Origin: Bacteroidota bacterium
GTDB lineage: Bacteria > Bacteroidota > Bacteroidia > Chitinophagales > Saprospiraceae
Length of the DNA: 35,293 nt
Direction: 5' to 3'
Assembly: GCA_017858735.1 (NCBI GenBank)
Contig: JAFMBH010000037.1
Span: 1-35,293, forward strand
The translations under genes and the position numbers were made by a program. Every line of letters begins with the position of its first letter. Within the stretch, counting starts at the first letter, position 1. The notes below the pieces were generated by a model. It saw only the letters and a list, made by a program, of their open reading frames with translations, was not told the DNA's origin and made no database searches. Below, piece after piece: positions 1 through 8,422 of this stretch.

Positions 1-753
1 TCAATAGGTCTTCTTTTCCAGTTTCGAGGTGGCGATTACTGGCAAATTCATCTGGAATCGAATAATAGCCGCCTCATAGGTATTGATGAAAAAAAATTAT
101 TGCAATCGAATAAACTTCCAGACCAACTCGATATGAAACAATCCGGTATTGGATTTTCTTTCTCTTTTAATAGAACAGATTACGCATTGAATCCTCGGTC
201 AGGGTGGTTATTACAAACTCGAATCACCGCTGGTAATCGGAGAATCATTCAAAATACCAGAATTGTTGCCTTAGGATTTTCAGAAAAGTATAATGAGTTT
301 AAAAATCAGGCACGATACAGAGTTCACGCTGAGGGTAGTTATTTCATTCCAATAGGAAGAAATAGTACGATTCAGACCAACGGAATAGTTGGCTACCTCG
401 GAGGTAGTGGTGAGCTACTTAGCAACGAATTATTTCGACTTGGTGGAAATCAAAATTTACGCGGATTCGATGAAGAGGCTTTTTTAGTGCGCCAATTTAT
501 GCTGGCAACAGTAGCTTACCGCCTTCTGATTAGTAAAAATTCCTATATCTATACCTTTTTTAACCAATCATTCCTTACAGAAATGAAGGAAGGCATAGCC
601 GTAAATGATAAACCATTTGGACTGGGTGCAGGCCTTAATATCGAAACTACCGCAGGCTTATTTGGTATTAGCGTTGCGGTAGGTTCAAACAATGGTCAGC
701 CAATAAGTAGCGCCACGCCCAAAATACACCTTGGATTTAAAAATATATTCTAA
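1..753 (+). CDS. Omp85/BamA-family outer-membrane protein, C-terminal barrel part (5' truncated by window edge)
   Basis: The frame is open from base 1 and ends with TAA at 751-753, giving 250 residues with no credible start; the first Met-like codon (TTG at 100) is internal. The sequence alternates polar and hydrophobic residues as in beta-strands. It carries the pattern FRLGGNQNLRGF, matching the conserved RGF motif of the Omp85 barrel domain, whose loop reaches into the pore. It ends GFKNIF, a C-terminal aromatic residue typical of the beta-signal read by the BAM machinery. The protein sits in the outer membrane and belongs to the BamA/TamA group used for barrel insertion or transport. The POTRA domains that would separate BamA, TamA and other members lie outside the window, so the subfamily is open. 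The stop overlaps the stop of the convergent next gene by 4 bp. Confidence 0.8.
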   Translation, partial: SIGLLFQFRGGDYWQIHLESNNSRLIGIDEKKLLQSNKLPDQLDMKQSGIGFSFSFNRTDYALNPRSGWLLQTRITAGNRRIIQNTRIVALGFSEKYNEFKNQARYRVHAEGSYFIPIGRNSTIQTNGIVGYLGGSGELLSNELFRLGGNQNLRGFDEEAFLVRQFMLATVAYRLLISKNSYIYTFFNQSFLTEMKEGIAVNDKPFGLGAGLNIETTAGLFGISVAVGSNNGQPISSATPKIHLGFKNIF

Positions 754-1622
754 AAGCTAAAGCCAATAGAGAGCTGCAAGGATAAGTTCAAATCTTCGTC
801 ACTTCTGGGGATGATTTTTCCTGTACTATCCAGACTTTGTAATGATAGTTCTTGTTCGGCGCGGGTTAAATCCATGAATCCTTTTTGAATTCTTGCACCT
901 AAATAAAGACCCTGACTCATAAATATACCTAGTCCGGCATGCAGACCCGCATCTATTCTGTTGAAAAGGGGAACGCCCGTGTCTCTGGTATCATAATAAG
1001 CACCTAAAGAAGAGGGAACCACCACTCTTCTATTGTCAACCGTGATAATCTTTGCGTTGGGAACACCAGTTTGTTGATACTGATCTTTAAAATAATCATA
1101 TTTTAATGGAACAAGAATGGGTTCAATGGTTTGACCCACCGTACTTTTTCCATTGTAATTCAATTCTCCCACACCTCTTGAACTTAGCATAAAACTTCCA
1201 TATCCACCGCCGGATAATTCAATTCTACCCAAACGTAAAAAAACAGATAGAGGTAAATCTAAGTAGGTGTTGGTTATCCTGAGGGTAGTAAATCTCGTTC
1301 CTCTTGTATTGGCTACAACTCCTGCCTCTGAGAATAGTCTTAAATAAGAATCCCCTTGATATTGATAATCAGTCCCCCGCTGTGAGTACAATATTTCTCC
1401 GCGCAAGCCTATTGCGCTATTCAATTTTCTGCTAATCATTCCACCTATGTGGAAGCCACTGGAGAGGGTATTTCGCTCCAGATTATTTCCACTTGCATCA
1501 ATCTCTGAAGGTCCGTCAATTCTTGAGTAGTTTAAACCAGCGCGAATGCCACCTGACCATCCTTGAGCAATCATTGAAAAGGGGAGTAGCAGTGCAATTA
1601 AAAGTGAGATATTATTACGCAT
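750..1622 (-). CDS. Secreted outer-membrane beta-barrel protein (PorT/OmpA-like barrel type)
   Basis: A 290-residue protein with a clear signal peptide: hydrophobic core at residues 5-18 and likely cleavage after A19, ahead of QGWSGG. After that comes GIRAGLNYSRI, the usual opening strand of small Bacteroidota barrels (the PF13568 type), then glycine- and aromatic-rich alternating strands. Examples are IGLRGEILYSQRG, TYLDLPLSVFLRLG and GLHAGLGIFMSQGLYLGARIQKG. It ends LQLSIGFSF with a terminal Phe, as expected for BAM-dependent insertion. The length fits an 8- to 10-strand barrel. The molecular role is unknown; proteins of this type include PorT and many uncharacterised members. It lies 20 bp downstream of the exonuclease III gene on the same strand and may be cotranscribed with it. 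The Omp85-type gene opposite converges on it with a 4-bp stop overlap. Confidence 0.75.
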   Translation of the reverse strand: MRNNISLLIALLLPFSMIAQGWSGGIRAGLNYSRIDGPSEIDASGNNLERNTLSSGFHIGGMISRKLNSAIGLRGEILYSQRGTDYQYQGDSYLRLFSEAGVVANTRGTRFTTLRITNTYLDLPLSVFLRLGRIELSGGGYGSFMLSSRGVGELNYNGKSTVGQTIEPILVPLKYDYFKDQYQQTGVPNAKIITVDNRRVVVPSSLGAYYDTRDTGVPLFNRIDAGLHAGLGIFMSQGLYLGARIQKGFMDLTRAEQELSLQSLDSTGKIIPRSDEDLNLSLQLSIGFSF

Positions 1623-1642
1623 TATGTATTTGTTTAAGATGA

Positions 1643-2410
1643 TTAGAGTTGATACATTACCTGGACAGGACAGTGATCTGAATGAACAATATCATTTAGT
1701 TGATCAGCCGCGATGATGGTTTCTTTCATTTCAGGGCTAACCATTTGATAGTCAATTCTCCATCCTTTATTATTTCCCCGGGAGTTCGCACGGAAGCTCC
1801 ACCAGCTATACTGAACTTTACTTGGATGAATTGAACGGAAAGCATCTACAAAGCCCGACGCTATCCATTGATCCATCCAGGCCCGTTCTTCGGGTAGAAA
1901 TCCTGAACTTTTTTTATTTCCCACAGGATCATGGATATCAATTGGATTATGTGCAATATTCAGATCTCCAACGACTATACAACGTGGTCTTTCCATTAAA
2001 AGGGCTTGCAGCCAGGTGGAAAAGTCCGATAAAAATTCCATCTTGAAATCCTGCCGCACATCTCCTGTGGTTCCAGAGGGGAAGTAACAGTTTAATAAAG
2101 TCCAGTCCCCAAAATCTGTCCTGATTATTCTTCCTTCGCGATCATATTTTTCAATACCGCATCCGATAACTACCAAATCAGGTTTAATTTTAGAAAAAGT
2201 AGCCACGCCACTGTATCCTTTTTTTTCAGCCTGCGCCCAGCTTACGAAATAACCCAATTCCTCAAAGGGCGTGAAATCAATCTGATCAAACTGTGCTTTT
2301 GTCTCTTGAACACAAAACAAGTCGATATTCGATTCACTTAACCATGCGATTAATCCTTTATCGAGGGCGGAACGAATACCATTAAGATTATAAGAAACTA
2401 ATTGGAGCAT
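1643..2410 (-). CDS. xth: Exodeoxyribonuclease III (AP endonuclease, Xth/ExoA type)
   Basis: Member of the exonuclease III / AP endonuclease family, which cleaves 5' of abasic sites and removes 3' blocking groups in base excision repair with Mg2+. Numbered from the chosen start, the visible motifs are YNLNGIRSA (7-15), FCVQETKA with metal-binding E36, YSGVATFS, NCYFPSG, VVGDLNIAH with the catalytic Asp/Asn pair, GWRIDYQMVS, and the terminal SDHCPV with the catalytic His. The reading frame extends 11 codons upstream to an ATG at 2443. I prefer the inner ATG at 2408-2410 because family proteins start just before the YN-NG motif and because AAAAGGAAAT stands directly before it. That gives 255 residues, the normal family length. 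It is a cytoplasmic enzyme with no signal peptide. Its gene follows the permease gene in the same direction with a 78-bp gap. Confidence 0.92.
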   Translation of the reverse strand: MLQLVSYNLNGIRSALDKGLIAWLSESNIDLFCVQETKAQFDQIDFTPFEELGYFVSWAQAEKKGYSGVATFSKIKPDLVVIGCGIEKYDREGRIIRTDFGDWTLLNCYFPSGTTGDVRQDFKMEFLSDFSTWLQALLMERPRCIVVGDLNIAHNPIDIHDPVGNKKSSGFLPEERAWMDQWIASGFVDAFRSIHPSKVQYSWWSFRANSRGNNKGWRIDYQMVSPEMKETIIAADQLNDIVHSDHCPVQVMYQL

Positions 2411-2488
2411 ATTTCCTTTTAAGTCATTTGAAACGTCAAACAACGCAAAGATAAGTAAGCCTTCTTAATAATGCAGAATTAAAGTGAT

Positions 2489-3955
2489 TTAGGACTCATT
2501 TTCAGATAGACTTTCCTCATCGGCCTCTGGCATGGCTGGACGGTCTTTCCATTTTAAATAAAATGGAATACCTGTAAGCATTAATAGTAAACCTATTATG
2601 GCTTCACCAGGCTTGTTATACAGCGTGAAAATGGTGAGAACCAGGCAAAAGGTAACAAATAAGATGGGTACAACCGGATAACCAGGTACTTTATACGATG
2701 AAGGGGCACCTCCGTTTCGCTTTCTTAATATAAATACGCCGTAAGTACAAAGTCCATAAAAAAGGAAAGAGGCAAAAATTAACATATCTGTTAATTGGTC
2801 GAAACTACCTGACAAGATGAGAATGGAAGACCAGAAGGCTTGATACCATAGAGCATTCCCGGGTGTTCTGTACTTTGGGTGAACCTTTCCGGCAGCAGCA
2901 AAAAATTCTCCTCTTCTAGCCATGGCATAGTATAATCTGGCACCCAGTAAAATGGTGGTATTAGTGCAGCCAAAAGTAGAAATACAAATGAGAATGGCTA
3001 TAAATATAGTTCCCGCAGGGCCTACTATTTTTTCAATCACAGCAACTGCCGCAATTTTGTTTTTACCTTCATGAATTTGAATGAGTTCGTCTGCCGGCAT
3101 TGCATATAAATAGGCCAGATTGACCAATAGATAAATGGCAATAACAGCGAGCATGCCAAAAAATAGCGCCAGAGGCAGATTTTTCTTTGGATTTTGTATC
3201 TCTCCTCCAATAAAACTTACCGTTATCCAGCCTTCGTAGGCCCAAAATGCAGCTAGCATTGCAGCGAAAAATGCAGCAAACTGGGTGAATCCATCTGCAC
3301 TCAAGCGTTCATACCCTGCCGCTGTCTGGCTAATATTAGACCAACTGCCTCCTTTCCAGCTAAGTCCAAGGAGTACTATTATCAGCAAACTAATAACTAC
3401 CGTAGCTGTAGTCCACTGACTTAAAATACCCGCTTCTTTAACTCCCCGAAAATTTAAAAAAGTAAGTCCAATAACCAGGGAAATAGCCAATAACTTTACG
3501 CCAATATTGGCAAATGGGAAGATGATGCCGCCGATAGATAGCGCGGAAATCTCCGGGGAAAAGCCAGCCAGAGGATATAAAGCATTCACCGATTCTGCGA
3601 AAACATAGGCAATAGAGGCTACCGACGCTGTTCTAATAACAGCATAGTTGCTCCAGCCAAAGAAAAAAGCAATCGTTTTGCCATAAATTTCTCTTAAAAA
3701 TACATAAGCACCGCCCGATCCTGTAATTTGTCCCGATACTTCAGCAACAGATAAAGCGCCAGCTAAGGTGACCAAACCTGCGGCTACCCAAGCGGCAAGA
3801 ACCCAGGTGGGTGACAATAACTCGGCCGTCATAGGTGCTACTTTTTTGAAAACTCCTGAACCTATGATTGAACTAATAACCAAAACGATTGCCATCGAAA
3901 GGGTAATTGTTCGCGCAAGTTGAGTATCCTTGCTTCCCGTTGTAGATTGAGACAT
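2489..3955 (-). CDS. APC-superfamily amino acid permease (LAT-like)
   Basis: A 488-residue integral membrane protein with about 12 hydrophobic segments. The first (about residues 17-36) carries IIGSGVF, the Gly-rich substrate-binding break of APC transporters. Later landmarks include GGAYVFLREIYG, FWAYEGWITVSFIGGEIQNPKKNLP (the conserved segment around TM6, here with GGEIQNP) and RLYYAMARRGEFFAAAGKVHPKYRTPGNAL, the cytoplasmic loop typical of the LAT/basic amino acid permease group. It probably acts as a proton symporter or exchanger for amino acids in the inner membrane; the substrate cannot be read from sequence. The C-terminal tail is acidic (EADEESLSENES). The 258-bp spacer upstream begins with the terminator of the peptidase operon, so the gene should have its own promoter, but I found no clear match there. 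Confidence 0.9.
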   Translation of the reverse strand: MSQSTTGSKDTQLARTITLSMAIVLVISSIIGSGVFKKVAPMTAELLSPTWVLAAWVAAGLVTLAGALSVAEVSGQITGSGGAYVFLREIYGKTIAFFFGWSNYAVIRTASVASIAYVFAESVNALYPLAGFSPEISALSIGGIIFPFANIGVKLLAISLVIGLTFLNFRGVKEAGILSQWTTATVVISLLIIVLLGLSWKGGSWSNISQTAAGYERLSADGFTQFAAFFAAMLAAFWAYEGWITVSFIGGEIQNPKKNLPLALFFGMLAVIAIYLLVNLAYLYAMPADELIQIHEGKNKIAAVAVIEKIVGPAGTIFIAILICISTFGCTNTTILLGARLYYAMARRGEFFAAAGKVHPKYRTPGNALWYQAFWSSILILSGSFDQLTDMLIFASFLFYGLCTYGVFILRKRNGGAPSSYKVPGYPVVPILFVTFCLVLTIFTLYNKPGEAIIGLLLMLTGIPFYLKWKDRPAMPEADEESLSENES

Positions 3956-4140
3956 AATATGTGCTGTTAAAAATTTATCTCTTTGACTTGACTTTTAATA
4001 CATCGTAAAATAGTTATTGTCCCAATGAATACCTAATTAACAAGAAGAAAAGTGCTGTTTTCAAAAATGATGGGAACAAAATGGTCAGCGATTAATTATC
4101 CGCGCCAATGTCATTCATAGCGAAACTTAAATAGATATTA

Positions 4141-4199
4141 AAAAAGGTCATAAAATCTCCCTTTTCCGATAAGTGCCAGAGAAGCTCGATTTTATGACC
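4141..4199 (-). terminator. Hairpin terminator closing the gldB-peptidase operon
   Basis: A perfect 12-bp inverted repeat, GGTCATAAAATC at 4146-4157 and GATTTTATGACC at 4188-4199. Inside it is a second stem, CTTTTC (4161-4166) with GAGAAG (4179-4184), closed with one G-U pair. On the minus strand the hairpin starts about 14 bases after the S9 peptidase stop and runs into five T residues (A at 4141-4145), followed by AT-rich DNA. Position and T-run fit an intrinsic terminator. Confidence 0.75.
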
Positions 4200-4213
4200 G
4201 TTCGATATATTAA

Positions 4214-6370
4214 TTATTTTCCTCCCGGAGTACAATTTTTTCTAAGGTATTCTGTAAATAAAGTGCGTAAATGTTCTGTTGTTCCTTCTCCCTCTCTGAT
4301 ACTGTGTGAGCGATTTGGGTAAGGCATAAACTGGAACTGGCGGTTATGTTTTATAAATTCATTGACTAGTTTCTCTGCATTTTGATAATGCACATTGTCA
4401 TCACCCGTTCCATGTATATACAGTAGATTTCCAACCAGATTCTTAGCGTGGGTTATAGGTGATCCCAAAACAAAATCTTCTCTGTTTTCCTGTGGAATGC
4501 CCATGTAGCGTTCCTGATAGATATTATCATAGCTCAGCTGATCCCCAACGGCAGCGACAGAAATGCCTGTTTTAAAAATCGCGGGGTACTGAAAAAGTAA
4601 ATTTAACGTGGAGGACCCGCCACCGCTCCAGCCATGAACTGCCACTCTGGAGGTGTCCATAAAGGAATATTTAGCAAATAGCGCCTGCGCTCCCTGGGCC
4701 ATATCTAAAATATTAATTCTGCCAATATTTCTGTAAATAGCCTTCCTCCAGGCTCTTCCCTTTGGTGAAGGGGTGCCGCGATTATCGAGAGAAGCATAAA
4801 TATATCCATCGGCGGACATATCACCTTTATACAAATTATTTCTTCCTGTTCCATAAGCGTCCCTAACCGTACTTCCTGCAGGCTCACCATATACAGTAAA
4901 AACTACAGGATATTTAAGATTTGGATTGAATCCTTTAGGTTTCGTAAACCAGGCATCTAGGTTAACTCCATCAGCCGTAGTGATTTGCAAAAAGGTTATA
5001 TCTAAATCTGTCACCGCTTTTTCCAACTGCGAATCAATGGATTTTGCAGGATCCAATGGCGTATTGGTAGGTAAATTTAACCATTCGGTAGTTGGACGGG
5101 TTTTCGCATTTGAAAAATTATGCCTGGCAAATTTTCCTTTTGGACTTATATCATAGCTATGTGAACCTGTTTGATTTGCAGGAGAAATTCTGGTAGCCGT
5201 TCCCTTCCCATCTAAAGTAGTTTTATAAAGGTAAGACTGGGTAGCATTATCGGGAGAAGCCATGAAATATAGCTGATTGTTGTCTTCGTCAATTCTTGAA
5301 ATAGAAATGACGTCATAATTCCCTGAGGTTAAGCAAATTTCCTTTTTTCCATCTCTGCTTACTAAATAAACATGTCTCCAGCCATCTTTTTCAGACTGCC
5401 ATAAAAAGCTTTTTCCGCCTTCCAGCCAATCCCATCCTTCTGGTCCATCAATATCGATCCATGCCTCATCTGTTTCCTGGTAAAATGATTTAGCTATACC
5501 AGTAGCTGACTGAATATAAAACAGGTTACTTGTATTTTGCTTCCTGTTTAATTGTTGGACAATGAGTTCATTATTATTTCCAGCCCATTCCATTCTGGGC
5601 AAATAGGTTTGACGGGGATCGCCGGGGATATTCATCCAAAGCGTTTTTCCACCAGCGACGGGAACCACACCAATTTTATAAGGGGAAGGTGCCTCACCAA
5701 CTTTTGGATATTCTACGGGGACGTTGAACGAATAGGTTGAATCCGTGTTGTTTATCATCAAAAAATTTCTGATTTGACGGGCATCTATCTGCCAATAGGC
5801 AATGGATTTAGCATCGGGACTCCATCGAAATCCATCTCTACATCCAAATTCCTCCTCATAAACCCAATCAAAAGTACCATTTATAAGCCTGCTGTCACCA
5901 TCAGTGGTTAATGGAGTAATGGCACCTGAAGCAATATCTTCAACATAAATATTATGTGCTTGTACGTAAGCTACTTTTTTGCTGTCGGGAGAAATTTTTG
6001 CAAACATCATGGTTGACGCCGGGAATTTGGTTCCCAATTGCTTTAAATTTTTGGTAGCCATATCCAAAATCCAATAATCACCTTTAGTATCTTGTCTCCA
6101 AACTCTCTGAGTATTGGTGTATATTAATACTTTTTGATTGTCAGCTGAATATTCAAAACTTCGCACCTGCAATGGTTTGGACTGACCTTTTGGAATTAAA
6201 AGAGCCGCATTAATAAGGGTATCCACCTGTCGGTTGGGAAGGGTGATTTTTACAATCGTATTTTTTTGAATTTCCCTAAGACCTGTTCCATCAGGCGCCC
6301 AGTCAATTCTGCCCTGACTTAGGAGCAAATAAGGTATCGAAAGTAAAAGAAAGGTAATGGTTGATTTCAT
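4214..6370 (-). CDS. S9 family peptidase, DPP-IV-like (DPPIV_N propeller plus prolyl oligopeptidase domain)
   Basis: A 718-residue exopeptidase expected to release X-Pro or X-Ala dipeptides from peptide N-termini in the periplasm. Residues 1-18 form a signal peptide with likely cleavage before QGRIDW. Residues about 80-460 are the eight-bladed propeller domain. It contains DWVYEEEFG at 168-176, the Glu pair that binds the free amino terminus in DPP-IV. The alpha/beta-hydrolase domain follows, with nucleophile S582 in GWSGGGS, D657 in GTGDDNVH and H689 in RSHSI, so the triad is complete. The nucleophile elbow reads GWSGGG where mammalian DPP-IV has GWSYGG; I believe this is common in Bacteroidota members. 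It is the last gene of the operon, 4 bp after the oxygenase gene, and is followed by a strong hairpin terminator. Confidence 0.9.
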   Translation of the reverse strand: MKSTITFLLLSIPYLLLSQGRIDWAPDGTGLREIQKNTIVKITLPNRQVDTLINAALLIPKGQSKPLQVRSFEYSADNQKVLIYTNTQRVWRQDTKGDYWILDMATKNLKQLGTKFPASTMMFAKISPDSKKVAYVQAHNIYVEDIASGAITPLTTDGDSRLINGTFDWVYEEEFGCRDGFRWSPDAKSIAYWQIDARQIRNFLMINNTDSTYSFNVPVEYPKVGEAPSPYKIGVVPVAGGKTLWMNIPGDPRQTYLPRMEWAGNNNELIVQQLNRKQNTSNLFYIQSATGIAKSFYQETDEAWIDIDGPEGWDWLEGGKSFLWQSEKDGWRHVYLVSRDGKKEICLTSGNYDVISISRIDEDNNQLYFMASPDNATQSYLYKTTLDGKGTATRISPANQTGSHSYDISPKGKFARHNFSNAKTRPTTEWLNLPTNTPLDPAKSIDSQLEKAVTDLDITFLQITTADGVNLDAWFTKPKGFNPNLKYPVVFTVYGEPAGSTVRDAYGTGRNNLYKGDMSADGYIYASLDNRGTPSPKGRAWRKAIYRNIGRINILDMAQGAQALFAKYSFMDTSRVAVHGWSGGGSSTLNLLFQYPAIFKTGISVAAVGDQLSYDNIYQERYMGIPQENREDFVLGSPITHAKNLVGNLLYIHGTGDDNVHYQNAEKLVNEFIKHNRQFQFMPYPNRSHSIREGEGTTEHLRTLFTEYLRKNCTPGGK

Positions 6371-6374
6371 GATA

Positions 6375-7286
6375 TTATTTTTTTAGCCCAATTTCTCTCA
6401 GGCGTTCATCTAAATATTCTCCAGCGGTTATAGGTTCAAAGTGAAGTGGATTTTCATCAGAAACACAATTTTCCAGGCAACTTAAATCCATTTCAGGTCT
6501 GGGATGCAAGAAAAATGGGATAGATAATCTGGGCAAATGCCATTCCTCTTTTGGAGGATTTACAACCCTATGCGTAGTAGAACGCAGGTAATTATTAGTT
6601 AATCTTTGTAACATATCCCCCACATTGATAACAATTTCGTCCGCTTCAGGAACAATGGGTAACCATTCGCCCTCTTTGGAAAGTAGTTCAAGTCCACCTG
6701 CTGAAGCACCAACGAGGAGGGTTATTAAATTGATGTCTTCGTGCTGTTCTGCACGAATGGCACTCGCTGGTTCCTGCGTAATTGGCGGATAATGAATGGC
6801 TCGTAAAATACTGGTGCCATTTTCTATTCGCTGGTCAAAATAATCAACAGGTAAATTTAAGTGAAGGGCAATGGCTTGCAGCAAACTTGATCCTGCGCGC
6901 TCGAAGGCCCGATAGAGATTTTCACCCAAGGATAAAAAGGTTGGAGTTTCCAATACCGACACATTACCCGTATTTCCTATTTGAAAAAACTCTTTTAAAT
7001 CAGCTACTTTTGACTGTTTGGCATGCTCTGTTCCAAAAGCCGTATATCCTCTTTGTCCGTTGGCTCCGGGTATTTTATATTTTAACTTTTCACTTTCCGA
7101 TAAAGCAAAAAAGGCATGCGCTTCTTTATAAAATGATTGTATCAAACCGGAGGGAATTCCATGATTAATCACCCCAACAAAACCAACCGTATGGAAGGCA
7201 TTCCCCAAGGTTTCAATAAATATATTTTTCTCCCCTACATTTCCCTTTTCAAATTGGGATAAATCAATTAATGGAATGGTTCTCAT
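6375..7286 (-). CDS. 2-oxoglutarate/Fe(II)-dependent oxygenase, isopenicillin-N-synthase-like family
   Basis: A 303-residue soluble protein. The N-terminal DIOX_N part includes IPLIDLSQFE at the start and FHTVGFVGVINHGIP (31-45), the signature of plant-type non-haem dioxygenases. The C-terminal double-stranded beta-helix supplies the iron ligands H182 and D184 (in QHEDINLITLL) and H239 (in STTHRVVNP). R253 and S255 in PRLSIPFFLHP form the R-x-S pair that holds 2-oxoglutarate. All catalytic residues are therefore present. The family includes isopenicillin N synthase, ACC oxidase and many bacterial enzymes of unknown substrate, so no specific reaction can be named. It lies between gldB (12-bp gap) and the S9 peptidase (4-bp gap), which implies cotranscription but no obvious shared pathway. 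There is no signal peptide. Confidence 0.88.
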   Translation of the reverse strand: MRTIPLIDLSQFEKGNVGEKNIFIETLGNAFHTVGFVGVINHGIPSGLIQSFYKEAHAFFALSESEKLKYKIPGANGQRGYTAFGTEHAKQSKVADLKEFFQIGNTGNVSVLETPTFLSLGENLYRAFERAGSSLLQAIALHLNLPVDYFDQRIENGTSILRAIHYPPITQEPASAIRAEQHEDINLITLLVGASAGGLELLSKEGEWLPIVPEADEIVINVGDMLQRLTNNYLRSTTHRVVNPPKEEWHLPRLSIPFFLHPRPEMDLSCLENCVSDENPLHFEPITAGEYLDERLREIGLKK

Positions 7287-7298
7287 TGAAATAAAATT

Positions 7299-8348
7299 TT
7301 ATTTACGTGGTGGTTTGTACCCTGAATCTGTTAGAAATTGTTTAGCATCAACCCGCTGAATCATTTCAGTAAGCGTTAACGAAGGATTTTTTTTCATCAA
7401 TGCTTTAACTATTTGCCAACCTAACCAGGCGCCCGTTCTACCGGGTGCTTCTATGGGCATTCCAGGTGAATTTGGACTATACTCCACATATTTACGGATT
7501 TTTTGCCAATTACTATCATAAAATAGAGATTCTTGCAGGAAGAATGAAAAAATCTCTTTTTCATTATCAACCAACCAGTCCCATTGTTGGGCGGAAACTT
7601 CCATTATAATTGAATCGTGCGTTGAAGGAAGTAATTTATCTTGAACGTACAGTTTTTTTCCTTCCCGAATCATTAAGGCCAGTAAATAATCTGTCGCTGG
7701 TGGCGGAATTAAGTCATCTACCAACGGTTGAAGGGTTTTAGAAACCAAATGATCTACATTAAAAGACCTTGTCAAATAGGCAGAAAAATTTGGATTCTGT
7801 GGATTTTTTTGTTGATAGGGAAAATTTGAACCTAAATAAAAATCAAGTCCAACCGCCAGATTATTTTCGCCGTAAATAAAATTTCCTAAAGAGAACTCTG
7901 AAATAAAAGTAGTCACTTTAGGGGTTGGTTTTTCTGGAAAATAGTATTTAAAATATTTAAATGCAGTTTGAAAATCAGATTCAATGGGATCGAAAATGGC
8001 ATAGATATTTTGGATAGTATCATACAATTTTCGCACTTCCTTGTAATGGGTAAAACCAATCAGGTATTTTTCTTCTCCCTGGGGGGCAATTTGTAAATCG
8101 TTGGCTCCCAAAATTTGGTTGAAATATATTTCAGCAAATTCTGTATCCTTTTCTTTAATTTGTGCCAACTCTTTGTTGAAATTCAATGTATCCGCTTGGA
8201 AAAGTTCTTTTTCAAATCGCCTGACCTTAAAATCAATGGAGATATTACTGATATCTGGTGTCTTTTCAATGTTCTCTTCTGAACAAGACATTGAAAAATA
8301 CATAAGGAATAGGCTTAAAGAAAATAATAACCCGCTTTTTTGAACCAT
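7299..8348 (-). CDS. gldB: Gliding motility lipoprotein GldB
   Basis: A 349-residue protein whose whole length resembles GldB, a lipoprotein needed for gliding in Flavobacterium but also kept in many non-gliding Bacteroidota. Recognised stretches are IDFKVRRFEKELF near residue 40, then FAEIYFNQILG, and a C-terminal NSPGMPIEAPGRTGAWLGWQIV, the strongly conserved end of the family. The N-terminus is a hydrophobic signal (residues 6-20) followed by MSCSEEN. C22 is the likely lipid-attachment site, although the residues before it (S19, M20, S21) are only a fair lipobox. It is the first gene of a minus-strand operon with the oxygenase and S9 peptidase. gldC, its partner in Flavobacterium, is not next to it. 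A TAnnTTTG element stands 33 bp before the start codon. Confidence 0.88.
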   Translation of the reverse strand: MVQKSGLLFSLSLFLMYFSMSCSEENIEKTPDISNISIDFKVRRFEKELFQADTLNFNKELAQIKEKDTEFAEIYFNQILGANDLQIAPQGEEKYLIGFTHYKEVRKLYDTIQNIYAIFDPIESDFQTAFKYFKYYFPEKPTPKVTTFISEFSLGNFIYGENNLAVGLDFYLGSNFPYQQKNPQNPNFSAYLTRSFNVDHLVSKTLQPLVDDLIPPPATDYLLALMIREGKKLYVQDKLLPSTHDSIIMEVSAQQWDWLVDNEKEIFSFFLQESLFYDSNWQKIRKYVEYSPNSPGMPIEAPGRTGAWLGWQIVKALMKKNPSLTLTEMIQRVDAKQFLTDSGYKPPRK

Positions 8349-8380
8349 TAGTTGTTGTATTGTTTTCTAAAAAATGTAAA

Positions 8381-8388
8381 CAAAGTTA
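8381..8388 (-). promoter_or_regulatory. Candidate -7 element for the gldB operon
   Basis: On the minus strand the bases read TAACTTTG, a perfect match to the Bacteroidota -7 consensus TAnnTTTG, placed 33 bp before the gldB ATG. No good TTTG -33 element is found 19-21 bp further upstream, so the call rests on the -7 element alone. Confidence 0.4.
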
Positions 8389-8422
8389 ATTTTAAATTAT
8401 TGTTCACCACTATTTGAAACAA

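Noticed and set aside
100-102. TTG as the start of the Omp85-type gene
   Set aside because: The frame is open to base 1 with barrel-like sequence before it, so the gene simply runs in from outside the window.
4612-4640. GWSGGG nucleophile elbow in the DPP-IV-like peptidase as a broken active site
   Set aside because: Ser, Asp and His are all in place, and the GWSGGG form is, as far as I recall, usual for Bacteroidota members.
6782-7168. 128-codon plus-strand frame
   Set aside because: Antisense to the 2OG oxygenase, whose iron ligands and 2-oxoglutarate site are intact.
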